This document shows positions 18,606 through 26,835 of a DNA stretch of 42,320 nucleotides, piece after piece. Under the pieces are notes generated by a model that made no database searches, was not told where the DNA came from, and saw only the letters and a program-made list of their open reading frames with translations. Location: the NCBI RefSeq assembly GCF_030452765.1, contig NZ_JAKDLO010000014.1:1-42320 (forward strand). The letters run 5' to 3'. Within the stretch, counting starts at the first letter, position 1. Each line of letters opens with the position of its first letter. The DNA comes from Intrasporangium sp. (lineage in GTDB: Bacteria; Actinomycetota; Actinomycetes; Actinomycetales; Dermatophilaceae). The position numbers and the translations under genes were made by a program.

Positions 18606-18860
18606 ATGAGAAGCCCCGCAGACCTCTCCGTCGAGGAGGCCCTCGCCGGCACGACCGACGTGCTCGTCAAGACGCTGCGAGCCCTCGGCCAGGCCGGACG
18701 GCCCGACGCGGCAAGTCGTCTGGCCGCCAAGGCCTGGTGGGCCCTGCGCGAGGCGAGCCCCCGCGAGGCGGAACGGATCAACGGTGCCATGCACTTCCTG
18801 GCCCGGCTCCCCGCGGAGCCCGGCGCCCACCCGACCGAAGCACCGACACCCAAGGAGTAA
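18606..18860 (+). CDS. small helical protein of unknown function, co-operonic with DUF2249
   Basis: [74 protein letters not shown] at 18598-18601; ends 2 nt before the next ATG. Confidence 0.75.
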   Translation: MRSPADLSVEEALAGTTDVLVKTLRALGQAGRPDAASRLAAKAWWALREASPREAERINGAMHFLARLPAEPGAHPTEAPTPKE

Positions 18861-18862
18861 CC

Positions 18863-19099
18863 ATGAGTGCAGACCCCGAGCTCGATGTCCGCAGCGAGCC
18901 GCCGGCCCGCCGTCACGACCTCATCCTCGGCACCTACCACGACCTGACGCCCGGCGCGGGCTTCGAGCTGGTCAACGACCACGACCCGAAGCCGCTCTTC
19001 TACCAGTTCGACGCCGAGTACAAGGACCAGTTCACCTGGGACTACCTCGAGCAGGGCCCCGAGGTGTGGCGAGTGCGGATCGGACGCCCTGCGGCCTGA
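18863..19099 (+). CDS. DUF2249 domain protein
   Basis: LVNDHDPKPLFYQFDAEYKDQFTWDYLEQGPEVWRVRIGR; start MSADPELDVRSEPP at 18863 with aaggag SD. Confidence 0.85.
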   Translation: MSADPELDVRSEPPARRHDLILGTYHDLTPGAGFELVNDHDPKPLFYQFDAEYKDQFTWDYLEQGPEVWRVRIGRPAA

Positions 19100-19138
19100 G
19101 CCGCGCACGTCAGTCTCACTGCACCACAACGCAACTCG

Positions 19139-19176
19139 AAGGGTATGCCGCTGAGCCGACTCAGCGGCATACCCTT
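19139..19176. terminator. bidirectional hairpin terminator
   Basis: AAGGGTATGCCGCTGAG-ccga-CTCAGCGGCATACCCTT, 17-bp perfect stem between convergent genes. Confidence 0.8.
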
Positions 19177-19209
19177 TCGGTCTTCGTGACGCCGGGCGTT
19201 CTTCGGCGG

Positions 19210-20604
19210 TCAGGCGATCGGCGCGAAGTCGGCTGTGAAGTGACGCAGCGCGGGCGGCTCGCTCGTGATCCGGTAGCCGGGAAGGGAGGCGGCCTCGGTC
19301 GCGACGCGCTCGCAGACCTCGATGACGTAGTCCATGTGGCTCTGCGTGTAGGTGCGGCGCGGGATCGCGAGCCGTACGAGCTCCATCGCGGCGGGCGCCT
19401 CGGAGCCGTCCGGTTGGCGCCCGAACATGACCGATCCGATCTCGCACGAGCGGATTCCGCCGACCTCGTAGAGCGCGACGGCAACCGACTGGCCTGGGTA
19501 CTGGAGCGGCTCGAGGTGCGGCGCGAGCCGGCGGGCGTCGAGGTAGACCGCGTGCCCGCCGATCGGTCGCAGCACCGGGATGCCCCGCTCGTGCAGCGCG
19601 TCGCCGAGGTAGGCGGTCGAGCGGATCCGGTAGCGCAGGTAGTCGTGCTGGACGACCTCCTTGAGCCCTTGGGCGAGCGCCTCGAGGTCGCGGCCCGCCA
19701 GCCCACCGTAGGTGGGGAAGCCCTCGGTGAGGATGAGCTGGGTGCGGCACGTCTGGGCGAGCTCGTGGTCGTTCATCGCGAGCCACCCGCCGATGTTGCC
19801 CATCGGGTCCTTCTTGGCGCTCATCGTCATGCCGTCGGCGAGCGAGGCGATCTCGCGGACGATGTCGGCGACGTCGCGATCCCCTTGTCCTGCCTCGCGT
19901 TCCCGGATGAACCAGGCGTTCTCGGCGAAGCGGCACGCGTCGAGGAAGAGGGGCTTGCCGTAGGCATCGCAGATCTTGCGCACGCCGCGGAGGTTCTCGA
20001 GCGAGACCGGCTGCCCGCCGCCGCTGTTGTTGGTGATCGTCACCATGACGCACGGCACGTCGCCCGCGTGCTCGGCGAGCAGCGCCTCGAGGGCGTCGAG
20101 GTCGACATTGCCCTTGAAGGGGTGCTCCGAGACGGGGTCGTGGCCCTCGGCGATGACGAGGTCGACGGCTCTGGCTCCGGTGGCCTCGACGTTGGCGCGG
20201 GTGGTGTCGAAGTGCGTGTTGCTCGGCACGACCTTGCCGGGGCCACCCAACGCGGAGAAGAGGATCCGCTCGGCGGCCCGGCCCTGGTGGACGGGGATGA
20301 CGTGCTCGTAGGGGAACAGCTCGCGCACCGCGTCGACGAAGACGAACCATGATGGCGAGCCGGCATACGACTCGTCGCCGCGCTGGATCGCGGCCCACTG
20401 GTCGCGGCTCATCGCGCCGGTCCCCGAGTCGGTGAGCAGGTCGATGAGGACGTGCTCGGCGCGCAGCTGGAAGAGGTTGTACGACGCGTCGCGCAGATGC
20501 TTGCGTCGCTCGGCTGCGCTCGTCATGCGCAGTGGTTCGACGGAGTGGATCCGGAAGGGCTCGATGATGGTGCGGAAGGGCGCGTCGGCGAAGTTCTCAG
20601 GCAT
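19210..20604 (-). CDS. tnaA: tryptophanase (beta-eliminating lyase, PLP-dependent)
   Basis: IDLLTDSGTGAMS, IPVHQGRAAE, GGQPVSLENLR, MSAKKDPMGNIGG, EGFPTYGGLAGRDLEALAQGL, LTIPRR-like RLAIPRRTYTQSHMDYV, ALRHFTADF. Start refined to MPENFADAPF at 20604. Confidence 0.9.
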   Translation of the reverse strand: MPENFADAPFRTIIEPFRIHSVEPLRMTSAAERRKHLRDASYNLFQLRAEHVLIDLLTDSGTGAMSRDQWAAIQRGDESYAGSPSWFVFVDAVRELFPYEHVIPVHQGRAAERILFSALGGPGKVVPSNTHFDTTRANVEATGARAVDLVIAEGHDPVSEHPFKGNVDLDALEALLAEHAGDVPCVMVTITNNSGGGQPVSLENLRGVRKICDAYGKPLFLDACRFAENAWFIREREAGQGDRDVADIVREIASLADGMTMSAKKDPMGNIGGWLAMNDHELAQTCRTQLILTEGFPTYGGLAGRDLEALAQGLKEVVQHDYLRYRIRSTAYLGDALHERGIPVLRPIGGHAVYLDARRLAPHLEPLQYPGQSVAVALYEVGGIRSCEIGSVMFGRQPDGSEAPAAMELVRLAIPRRTYTQSHMDYVIEVCERVATEAASLPGYRITSEPPALRHFTADFAPIA

Positions 20605-20726
20605 GTGACCACTCTCGTCCGGATGCCGCACACCTCGGAATGGGTCATGCGTGCCGTTTCCTCGTTATGACCTTGCGATCATGATGAGTTCAGGATGCTG
20701 ACCTTGGGGCCGAAAGGTGGGAAGTC

Positions 20727-21173
20727 GTGGACCGAGTTGACTGGCGCATCCTTACCGAGCTGCAGGCCGACGGGCGCCTCTCCTTCAACGAGCTGTCGAG
20801 GCGAGTACGCCTGTCTGCGCCGGCCGTCGCGGATCGGGTGCGCCGGCTCGAGGATGCCGGGGTCATCACCGGTTACCACGCACACGTCGACCTCGAGCGG
20901 ACCGGCCGACCGGTACGTGCCGTCGTCGTCATGGACTGCTACGGGCCGACCTGTCTGCTGCGCGACCCGGACGTGGCGACGTGGCCGGAGGTGCGTGAGC
21001 TCTATCGCGTGACGGGACAGGGCTGCTCGGTGCTCGTCGTCGCGGCTGCCTCGATGGACGCATTCCAGGAGCTCATCGACCGGCTCGCCCGATACGGGCG
21101 GCCGAGCAGCAGCATGGTCCTGGCCGACCTGCTGCCGTGGAGCCCGGTGACGCAACCGACGGTCGAGCCGTGA
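20727..21173 (+). CDS. Lrp/AsnC family transcriptional regulator
   Basis: MDRVDWRILTELQADGRLSFNELSRRVRLSAPAVADRVRRLEDAGVITGYHAHVDLERTGRPV; divergent from tnaA; GTG start with GGTGGGA SD. Confidence 0.9.
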   Translation: MDRVDWRILTELQADGRLSFNELSRRVRLSAPAVADRVRRLEDAGVITGYHAHVDLERTGRPVRAVVVMDCYGPTCLLRDPDVATWPEVRELYRVTGQGCSVLVVAAASMDAFQELIDRLARYGRPSSSMVLADLLPWSPVTQPTVEP

Positions 21174-21200
21174 CGGCGGACAGAAGGGTAGGCTCTTTTT

Positions 21201-21220
21201 AACACGGAGGCTTCCGTGTT
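21201..21220. promoter_or_regulatory. Dyad AACACGG-AGGCTT-CCGTGTT upstream of DUF2249 operon 2
   Basis: Same half-sites and N6 spacer as 18566-18585; same upstream GTAGGCTCT (putative -10 TAGGCT at 21189-21194). Confidence 0.75.
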
Positions 21221-21246
21221 TATTGATGACCCACTCTGGAGGAAGC

Positions 21247-21543
21247 ATGAGCACGCCAGTCGTCGACACGAGAGAGGGTGGCCGCGCCAGCTGCGCCGAC
21301 CTGACGAACGCGGCCTTCGACGGACTGACCGAGGGCAGCCAGTTCATCCTCGTCGCCGACCACGACCCGACGCCGCTGAAGTACATGCTCAACGCCGAGC
21401 GGCCGGGCCAGGTCAGCTGGGCCCCGATCGAGCAGGGCCCGGAGCTGTGGCGGGTCGAAGTCGGCCGGACCCAGTCCCCCACGGCCAGGATTGCGCTCCC
21501 GGATGGGATCGGCAAGACTGCGGCCACGTCGAATGGAGGCTGA
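21247..21543 (+). CDS. DUF2249 domain protein
   Basis: FILVADHDPTPLKYMLNAERPGQVSWAPIEQGPELWRVEVGR; start MSTPVVD at 21247 with GGAGGAAGC SD. Confidence 0.85.
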   Translation: MSTPVVDTREGGRASCADLTNAAFDGLTEGSQFILVADHDPTPLKYMLNAERPGQVSWAPIEQGPELWRVEVGRTQSPTARIALPDGIGKTAATSNGG

Positions 21544-21546
21544 AAA

Positions 21547-22911
21547 GTGACCGACTACGTTGTCGTCAACCCCGCTACTGGCGAGACCCTGGCCAGTTAC
21601 CCAACGAACACGGACGCCGAGGTGCAGGACGCCGTCGCTGCGGCGGATTCCGCCTATCGGACCTGGCGCGAGGTGCCGGTCGCCGAACGAGCCGCGGTCG
21701 TCCGTCGGATCGCCCAGCTGCACCGTGAGCGACGGGACGAGCTCGCCGCGATCATCGTGCGGGAGATGGGCAAACCGCTGTCCGCGGCGGAAGGCGAGGT
21801 CGACTTCGCGGCGGACATCACCGAGTACTACGCAGACCATGCCGAGAAGATCACCGGCGACCAGCCGGTCGACATCCTCGGTGAGGGCACCGCGGTCATC
21901 CGCCGCTCACCGTTGGGCGTGCTGTTGGGCATCATGCCGTGGAACTACCCGTACTACCAGGTGGCCCGCTTCGCCGCACCGAACCTCGTCATCGGCAACA
22001 CCATCCTGCTCAAGCACGCACCGCAGTGCCCCGAGTCGGCCGCGGCCATCGAGCAGATCTACCGGGATGCCGGGCTCCCCGACGGCGCGTATGTCGGGTT
22101 GCGCCTGACGAACGAGCAGGCAGCGACGGTCGTGGCCGACCCCCGCATCCAGGGTGTGTCGGTCACCGGCTCGGAGCGTGCCGGTGCCGCCGTCGCCGAG
22201 ATCGCCGGACGCAACCTCAAGAAGGTGGCGCTCGAGCTCGGGGGGTCCGACCCGTTCATCCTGCTGTCCACGAACGACCTCGACGGCGCTGTCGAAGCCG
22301 CCGTGAACGCACGCCTGGACAACACCGGTCAGGCCTGCAACGCTGCCAAGCGCTTCATCGTGACCGAGGACCTGTACGACGGGTTCCTGGAGAAGTTCAC
22401 TGCGGCCATGACCGCGGCGCGCACCGGGGACCCGATGGCCCAGGACACCGTGCTCGGACCGCTGTCGTCACTGGCTGCGGCCGAGCGGCTGGACGACCAG
22501 GTGCAGCGGGCAGTCACCCAGGGCGCCACGATGGTCGCCGGCGGCAAGCGTGACGGCGCCTTCTTCGAGAGCACCGTCCTGACCGGTGTCACCAAGGACA
22601 TGGATGCCTACCGCGAGGAGTTCTTCGGCCCGGTCGGCGTCGTCTACAAGGTGTCCGGCGAGGACGAGGCCGTCGCGCTCGCGAACGACACACCGTTCGG
22701 GCTCGGCTCGTACGTCTACACCACCGACGCGGACCAGGCCGCTCGCATCGCCGACAAGATCGATGCCGGGATGGTGTACGTCAACATCGTGCAGGCCGAC
22801 GAGCCCGGGCTCCCCTTCGGCGGCGTCAAGCGCAGCGGCACCTCGCGCGAGATGGGGCTGCTGGCCGCCGACGAGTTCGTCAACAAGAAGCTCATCCGGG
22901 TCGGGCCGTAG
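21547..22911 (+). CDS. aldehyde dehydrogenase, succinate-semialdehyde dehydrogenase type
   Basis: [47 protein letters not shown] catalytic Cys, [31 protein letters not shown] start 4 nt after the DUF2249 stop. Confidence 0.92.
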   Translation: MTDYVVVNPATGETLASYPTNTDAEVQDAVAAADSAYRTWREVPVAERAAVVRRIAQLHRERRDELAAIIVREMGKPLSAAEGEVDFAADITEYYADHAEKITGDQPVDILGEGTAVIRRSPLGVLLGIMPWNYPYYQVARFAAPNLVIGNTILLKHAPQCPESAAAIEQIYRDAGLPDGAYVGLRLTNEQAATVVADPRIQGVSVTGSERAGAAVAEIAGRNLKKVALELGGSDPFILLSTNDLDGAVEAAVNARLDNTGQACNAAKRFIVTEDLYDGFLEKFTAAMTAARTGDPMAQDTVLGPLSSLAAAERLDDQVQRAVTQGATMVAGGKRDGAFFESTVLTGVTKDMDAYREEFFGPVGVVYKVSGEDEAVALANDTPFGLGSYVYTTDADQAARIADKIDAGMVYVNIVQADEPGLPFGGVKRSGTSREMGLLAADEFVNKKLIRVGP

Positions 22912-22947
22912 TTCCGACCCCCGTTCCGGCCGATGGAGGAGCGGGAC

Positions 22948-22982
22948 TCGCGACGGGCGGACACATCGCCCGCCCGTCGCGA
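22948..22982. terminator. bidirectional hairpin terminator
   Basis: TCGCGACGGGCGG-N9-CCGCCCGTCGCGA, 13-bp perfect stem between convergent genes. Confidence 0.75.
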
Positions 22983-23033
22983 TCGAAGGCCGACCCAAAG
23001 GACTGTCACGTCCCAGCCCGACACCCAAATCGG

Positions 23034-24647
23034 TCAGCGGTCACGGGCCTGAGCCCGGACCTCGAACTTCTGGATCTTGCCGGTCGCGGTCTTGGGCAGC
23101 GCGTCGACGAGCCGGACGACCTCGGGCACCTGGAAGCCGCCGAGGCGCGACCTCGCGTACTCGATGACACGGTCGGGCAGCTCGCCGACCGGGACCGTGC
23201 CGTCCGGCACGACGACGGCGCACACTGCCTCTCCCCAGCGTTCGTCCGGCACTCCGACGACGCTGCACTCAGCGACGCCCGGCGCGGCCAGCACCGTCGC
23301 CTCGACGGCCACCGAGGAGACGTTCTCGCCGCCGGACTTGATGATGTCCTTGAGCCGGTCGGTGAACCAGACGACGCCCTCGCTGTCCACGTGCCCGATG
23401 TCGCCGGAGTGGAACCAGCCGTTCGCGAAGGCTTCCTGGTTCGCCGCCGCGTTGTTCCAGTAGCCGAGGCAGACGTTCGGAGCCCGGTAGACGATCTCGC
23501 CGGTCTCCCCCTGGCCGAGCAGGTCGCCGTCGGGCCGGCTCATCGTCCGGGTCAGCACGCTGGGCACCTGCGGACCCCAAGAGGCCGCAGCCGTGTGCCG
23601 GTGCTCTGGCCACTGCATCACGGTCGCCGGGACCACCTCGGTCTGCCCGGAGCCGAGGATGACGGCCGCGTTGGGGTACATCTCGTCGACCTTGGCCAGC
23701 AGGTTCTCCGGCATCGGCGCCATCGCATAGATGGCGCACTCGACCGAGGTGAGGTCTCGTGGGGTGCGAGCCTGCTCCGCGGCGCACGCCGCGTGCATCA
23801 TCGGCAGCATCATGACGTGGGTCGCGTGGTGTGCGCTCAGCGCATCGAGCACGGCGGCCGGATCGAAGCCCGCGCCGGGTAGCACGACGGTGCCGCCCAT
23901 CATGATGACCGGCATGGCGAGTGTGTTCAGGGCGGTCACGTGGAAGAGCGGCAGGACCACGAGCATGACCGGCGGCTCCGACCCCCACCGCTGCCGCGTC
24001 ACGATCGCGTTGCTCAGCAGGCCGATGGTCACCGACACGTGGCTCGTCAGCACGCCCTTGGGCCGTGACGTCGTGCCGGACGTGTAGAGGCACTGGACCG
24101 CGCCGCGCTCGTCGACCATGGCGTCGAGCGGTCCCTCCATCCCTGTGGCGACGAGGCCGTCCCAGCCGATCGTGCGTCGGTCTGCGACCGGCGCCGGTTC
24201 GTCCTCGGCGACTACTACGGTGGCGATGGACGCCGCGCCGGTGACGATGCCCTCGGCCTTTTGGCGCAGTGCCGGGTCAACAACGAGGATCGGCGCCTCG
24301 GCGTCCCCGACGATCCACGTGAGGTCCTCTGCCGTGAGCATGACGTTGAGCGGCAGGCAGACGAGTCCCGCCCGGGCGCAGGCGTAGTACGTCGCGAGCA
24401 TCCGCCACGAGTTGGTCATCAGGAGCGCGACCGGGGTGCCCGGCCCGAGCCCGAGCCCGAGCAGGGCATGCCCGAGGCGGTCTGCGGTCTGGGCAAGCTC
24501 ACGGAAGGTCACCTCGCGTGTCCCGTCGATCACCGCCCTCCGCTCGGGGAAGAGGGCTGCGGTGCGGGTCAGGGTGTCCCCGACGTTCACGCGCGTGGCA
24601 AGGTGATGGTCGAGCGGGTCGACCAGGGAGAGGTCCGGCTGCATCAT
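23034..24647 (-). CDS. acyl-CoA synthetase (AMP-forming; AtuH/FadD-like)
   Basis: LYTSGTTSRPKGV, GEIVYRAPNVCLGYWNN, WFHSGDIGHVDSEGVVWFTDRLKDIIKSGGENVSSVAVE, PKTATGKIQKFEVR. Confidence 0.9.
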   Translation of the reverse strand: MMQPDLSLVDPLDHHLATRVNVGDTLTRTAALFPERRAVIDGTREVTFRELAQTADRLGHALLGLGLGPGTPVALLMTNSWRMLATYYACARAGLVCLPLNVMLTAEDLTWIVGDAEAPILVVDPALRQKAEGIVTGAASIATVVVAEDEPAPVADRRTIGWDGLVATGMEGPLDAMVDERGAVQCLYTSGTTSRPKGVLTSHVSVTIGLLSNAIVTRQRWGSEPPVMLVVLPLFHVTALNTLAMPVIMMGGTVVLPGAGFDPAAVLDALSAHHATHVMMLPMMHAACAAEQARTPRDLTSVECAIYAMAPMPENLLAKVDEMYPNAAVILGSGQTEVVPATVMQWPEHRHTAAASWGPQVPSVLTRTMSRPDGDLLGQGETGEIVYRAPNVCLGYWNNAAANQEAFANGWFHSGDIGHVDSEGVVWFTDRLKDIIKSGGENVSSVAVEATVLAAPGVAECSVVGVPDERWGEAVCAVVVPDGTVPVGELPDRVIEYARSRLGGFQVPEVVRLVDALPKTATGKIQKFEVRAQARDR

Positions 24648-24735
24648 TGGTGGTCCTTCACGGTGTTCGATCGGTACCAGCGTGAGCTCGGGGGCCCCAG
24701 CCCGCCAGGGCCGTGAGGCCCCCGAGCTTCGGCTG

Positions 24736-25578
24736 TCAGTCGAGGAAGATGTCCTTCTGCAGCTGGTCGTCCGTGCCGCCGTAGACCGACAGGTCGGTCA
24801 TGCCGGCCTCGCGCAGCACCTCGTCGTCGATGAAGAAGTTGCCGGTGCACTCGCGTGGGTCGCGGGTGAGGATGACGTATGCCGCGTCCGCCACGATCTC
24901 GGGGCTGCGGCTGGCCTGTATGGCCGTGTCGCCGCCAAGCAGGTTCTGGACCGCCGCGGTCGCGATGAGGGTGCGGGGCCAGAGGCTGTTGGCCGCGATC
25001 CCCGCCTCCCGCAGCTCTTCGGCGAGCCCGAGAGTGACCAGGCTCATGCCGTACTTCGCGATCGTGTAGCCGAGGTGCCCGCCGGCCCACTTCGGGTTGA
25101 GGTTGAGCGGCGGCGACATGGTGAGCACGTGGGCGGCGTCAGACTGCTCGAGATGCGGGAGTGCGGTCTTGGCCAGCAGGAACGACCCACGGCAGTTGAT
25201 GTCCTGCATCAGGTCGTACTTCTTCATCGACAGGCTGGACGTGGGTGACAGGTCGATGGCGCTGGCGTTGTTGACGACGATGTCGATCCCGCCGAACCTC
25301 TCGACGGTCCGGGCCATGGCGTCGGCCACGGAGGCGTCGTCGCGCACGTCTCCGACGATGGGAAGCGCGTGCCCACCTGCCTCTTCGATCTCTGCGGCTG
25401 CCGTGTGGATGGTGCCCTCGAGACGTGGGTCGGGCTGGTCGGTCTTGGCGAGCAGGGCGACGTTGGCGCCATCCCGGGCGGCGCGCAGTGCGATGGCCAG
25501 CCCGATGCCGCGGCTGCCGCCGGACATGATGATGGTGCGGTTTGCGAGTGTGCGTTGGGCGCTCTGTTCTTCGGTCAT
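24736..25578 (-). CDS. short-chain dehydrogenase/reductase (AtuB/AtuG- or HSDL2-like)
   Basis: IMSGGSRGIGLAIALRAARDGANVALLAKT, NNASAIDLSPTSSL, LGYTIAKYGMSLVTLG; start refined to MTEEQSAQ at 25578. Confidence 0.88.
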   Translation of the reverse strand: MTEEQSAQRTLANRTIIMSGGSRGIGLAIALRAARDGANVALLAKTDQPDPRLEGTIHTAAAEIEEAGGHALPIVGDVRDDASVADAMARTVERFGGIDIVVNNASAIDLSPTSSLSMKKYDLMQDINCRGSFLLAKTALPHLEQSDAAHVLTMSPPLNLNPKWAGGHLGYTIAKYGMSLVTLGLAEELREAGIAANSLWPRTLIATAAVQNLLGGDTAIQASRSPEIVADAAYVILTRDPRECTGNFFIDDEVLREAGMTDLSVYGGTDDQLQKDIFLD

Positions 25579-25610
25579 GAGCTCATCCTTGCGTGTTGTC
25601 GTGCGACGCG

Positions 25611-26756
25611 TCACGCGGGCAGCCCGTCGAGCCGGGCGAGAACCTGGAGCATGACCTCGTCGGCTCCGCCGCCGATCGACGCGAGTCGTGCGTCCCGGTA
25701 GAACCGCGAGGTCCATGTCTCCTCGACGTAGCCCATACCGCCATGGAACTGCAGGCACGTGTCGGCGACCTCACGGACGAGGCGGCCGGCGGTGAGCTTG
25801 GCGACCGAAGCCATCCGGGTGATGTCCTCGCGGGCCATCCGGGCCTCGCACGTCTCGCGGTTGTGGCTGCGCAGCAGGTCGACCTTGGCCTGCAGCTCGG
25901 CGAGGCGGAAGGCGACATACTGCTTCGACGCGAGGGGGGTGCCGAAGACGCTCCGCTCCGCCACGAACCGTCGGGTCTGCTCGAGTGCCCGGTCGCACTG
26001 ACCGACGGTGGTGTAGGCGGCCGACATCCGCTCGATGACGAACTGCTGCATCTGCTGCTGGAAGCCGCGACCGACCTCTCCGATCGTGTTCGCCACCGGG
26101 ACCCGCACATCCTCGAGCACGATCTCGGCCGTGTCGGAGGCATGGTTGCCCAGCTTGTCGAGGGTCCGGCTGACCGTGAACCCCGGCGTCGTGGTCGGGA
26201 CGACGATCTGCGAGATGCCGCGGTAGCCGCCCTCGTCGGAGGTCCGTGCGAGCAGACAGACCCAGTCGGCCTGGGCACCGTTGGTGATGAACATCTTGCG
26301 TCCGGAGACCACCCAGTCACCTCCGTCACGTCGAGCACGGGTACGCAGGCGCGCGACGTCCGAACCGGTGTCCGGCTCGGTCACCGCGATCGCCGCAACA
26401 GCCTCCCCGGCGATGGCCGGGGCGAGGAATGCGACCTTCTGCTCGTGCGTGCCGAGCTCGGCGAGCGATGGTGTCGCCATCATCGACTGCACCCCGATGG
26501 CCATGCTCACCCCGGCCGAGGCCATCCGGCCGAGCTCCTCACACGCGACCATCTGGTAGGAGTGGTCCGCCCCCAGCCCGCCGTAGGCGGGGTCGTACTC
26601 GATGCCGAGCAGCCCGACCTCGGCCGCCTTCGGGAAGACGTCGTGGGCGGGGAAGGCTCCGTCGCGCTCCCAGTCGTCGGCGCACGGGTTGACCACGGTG
26701 TCGACGAAGTGCCGGACACTCTTGCGGAAGTCGTCGTGGTCTTCGGTGAGGCGCAT
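25611..26756 (-). CDS. acyl-CoA dehydrogenase (AtuD-like)
   Basis: AIAVTEPDTGSDVARLRTRARRDGGDWVVSGRKMFITNG; LQFHGGMGYVEETWTSRFYRDARLASIGGGADEVMLQVLARLDGLPA. Confidence 0.92.
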   Translation of the reverse strand: MRLTEDHDDFRKSVRHFVDTVVNPCADDWERDGAFPAHDVFPKAAEVGLLGIEYDPAYGGLGADHSYQMVACEELGRMASAGVSMAIGVQSMMATPSLAELGTHEQKVAFLAPAIAGEAVAAIAVTEPDTGSDVARLRTRARRDGGDWVVSGRKMFITNGAQADWVCLLARTSDEGGYRGISQIVVPTTTPGFTVSRTLDKLGNHASDTAEIVLEDVRVPVANTIGEVGRGFQQQMQQFVIERMSAAYTTVGQCDRALEQTRRFVAERSVFGTPLASKQYVAFRLAELQAKVDLLRSHNRETCEARMAREDITRMASVAKLTAGRLVREVADTCLQFHGGMGYVEETWTSRFYRDARLASIGGGADEVMLQVLARLDGLPA

Positions 26757-26785
26757 GGACAGACGGTAGACGGGAAGTCACCAAG

Positions 26786-26807
26786 AAACAAGCAGGCTTG
26801 CTTGTTT
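26786..26807. promoter_or_regulatory. Palindromic operator AAACAAGCA-GGCT-TGCTTGTTT in divergent promoter
   Basis: Perfect 9-bp arms between ACDH (-) and AtuA (+); near-identical copy at 39019-39042. Confidence 0.85.
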
Positions 26808-26835
26808 TGGGTTCGGTGTGCCACGCTGCGGTGTC

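Noticed and set aside
18584-20398. 604-aa minus ORF and 522-aa plus ORF (18784-20352) over tnaA and DUF2249
   Set aside because: Extreme Arg/Ala/Pro or Asp/Val composition typical of shadow frames; overlap with tnaA and the DUF2249 module.
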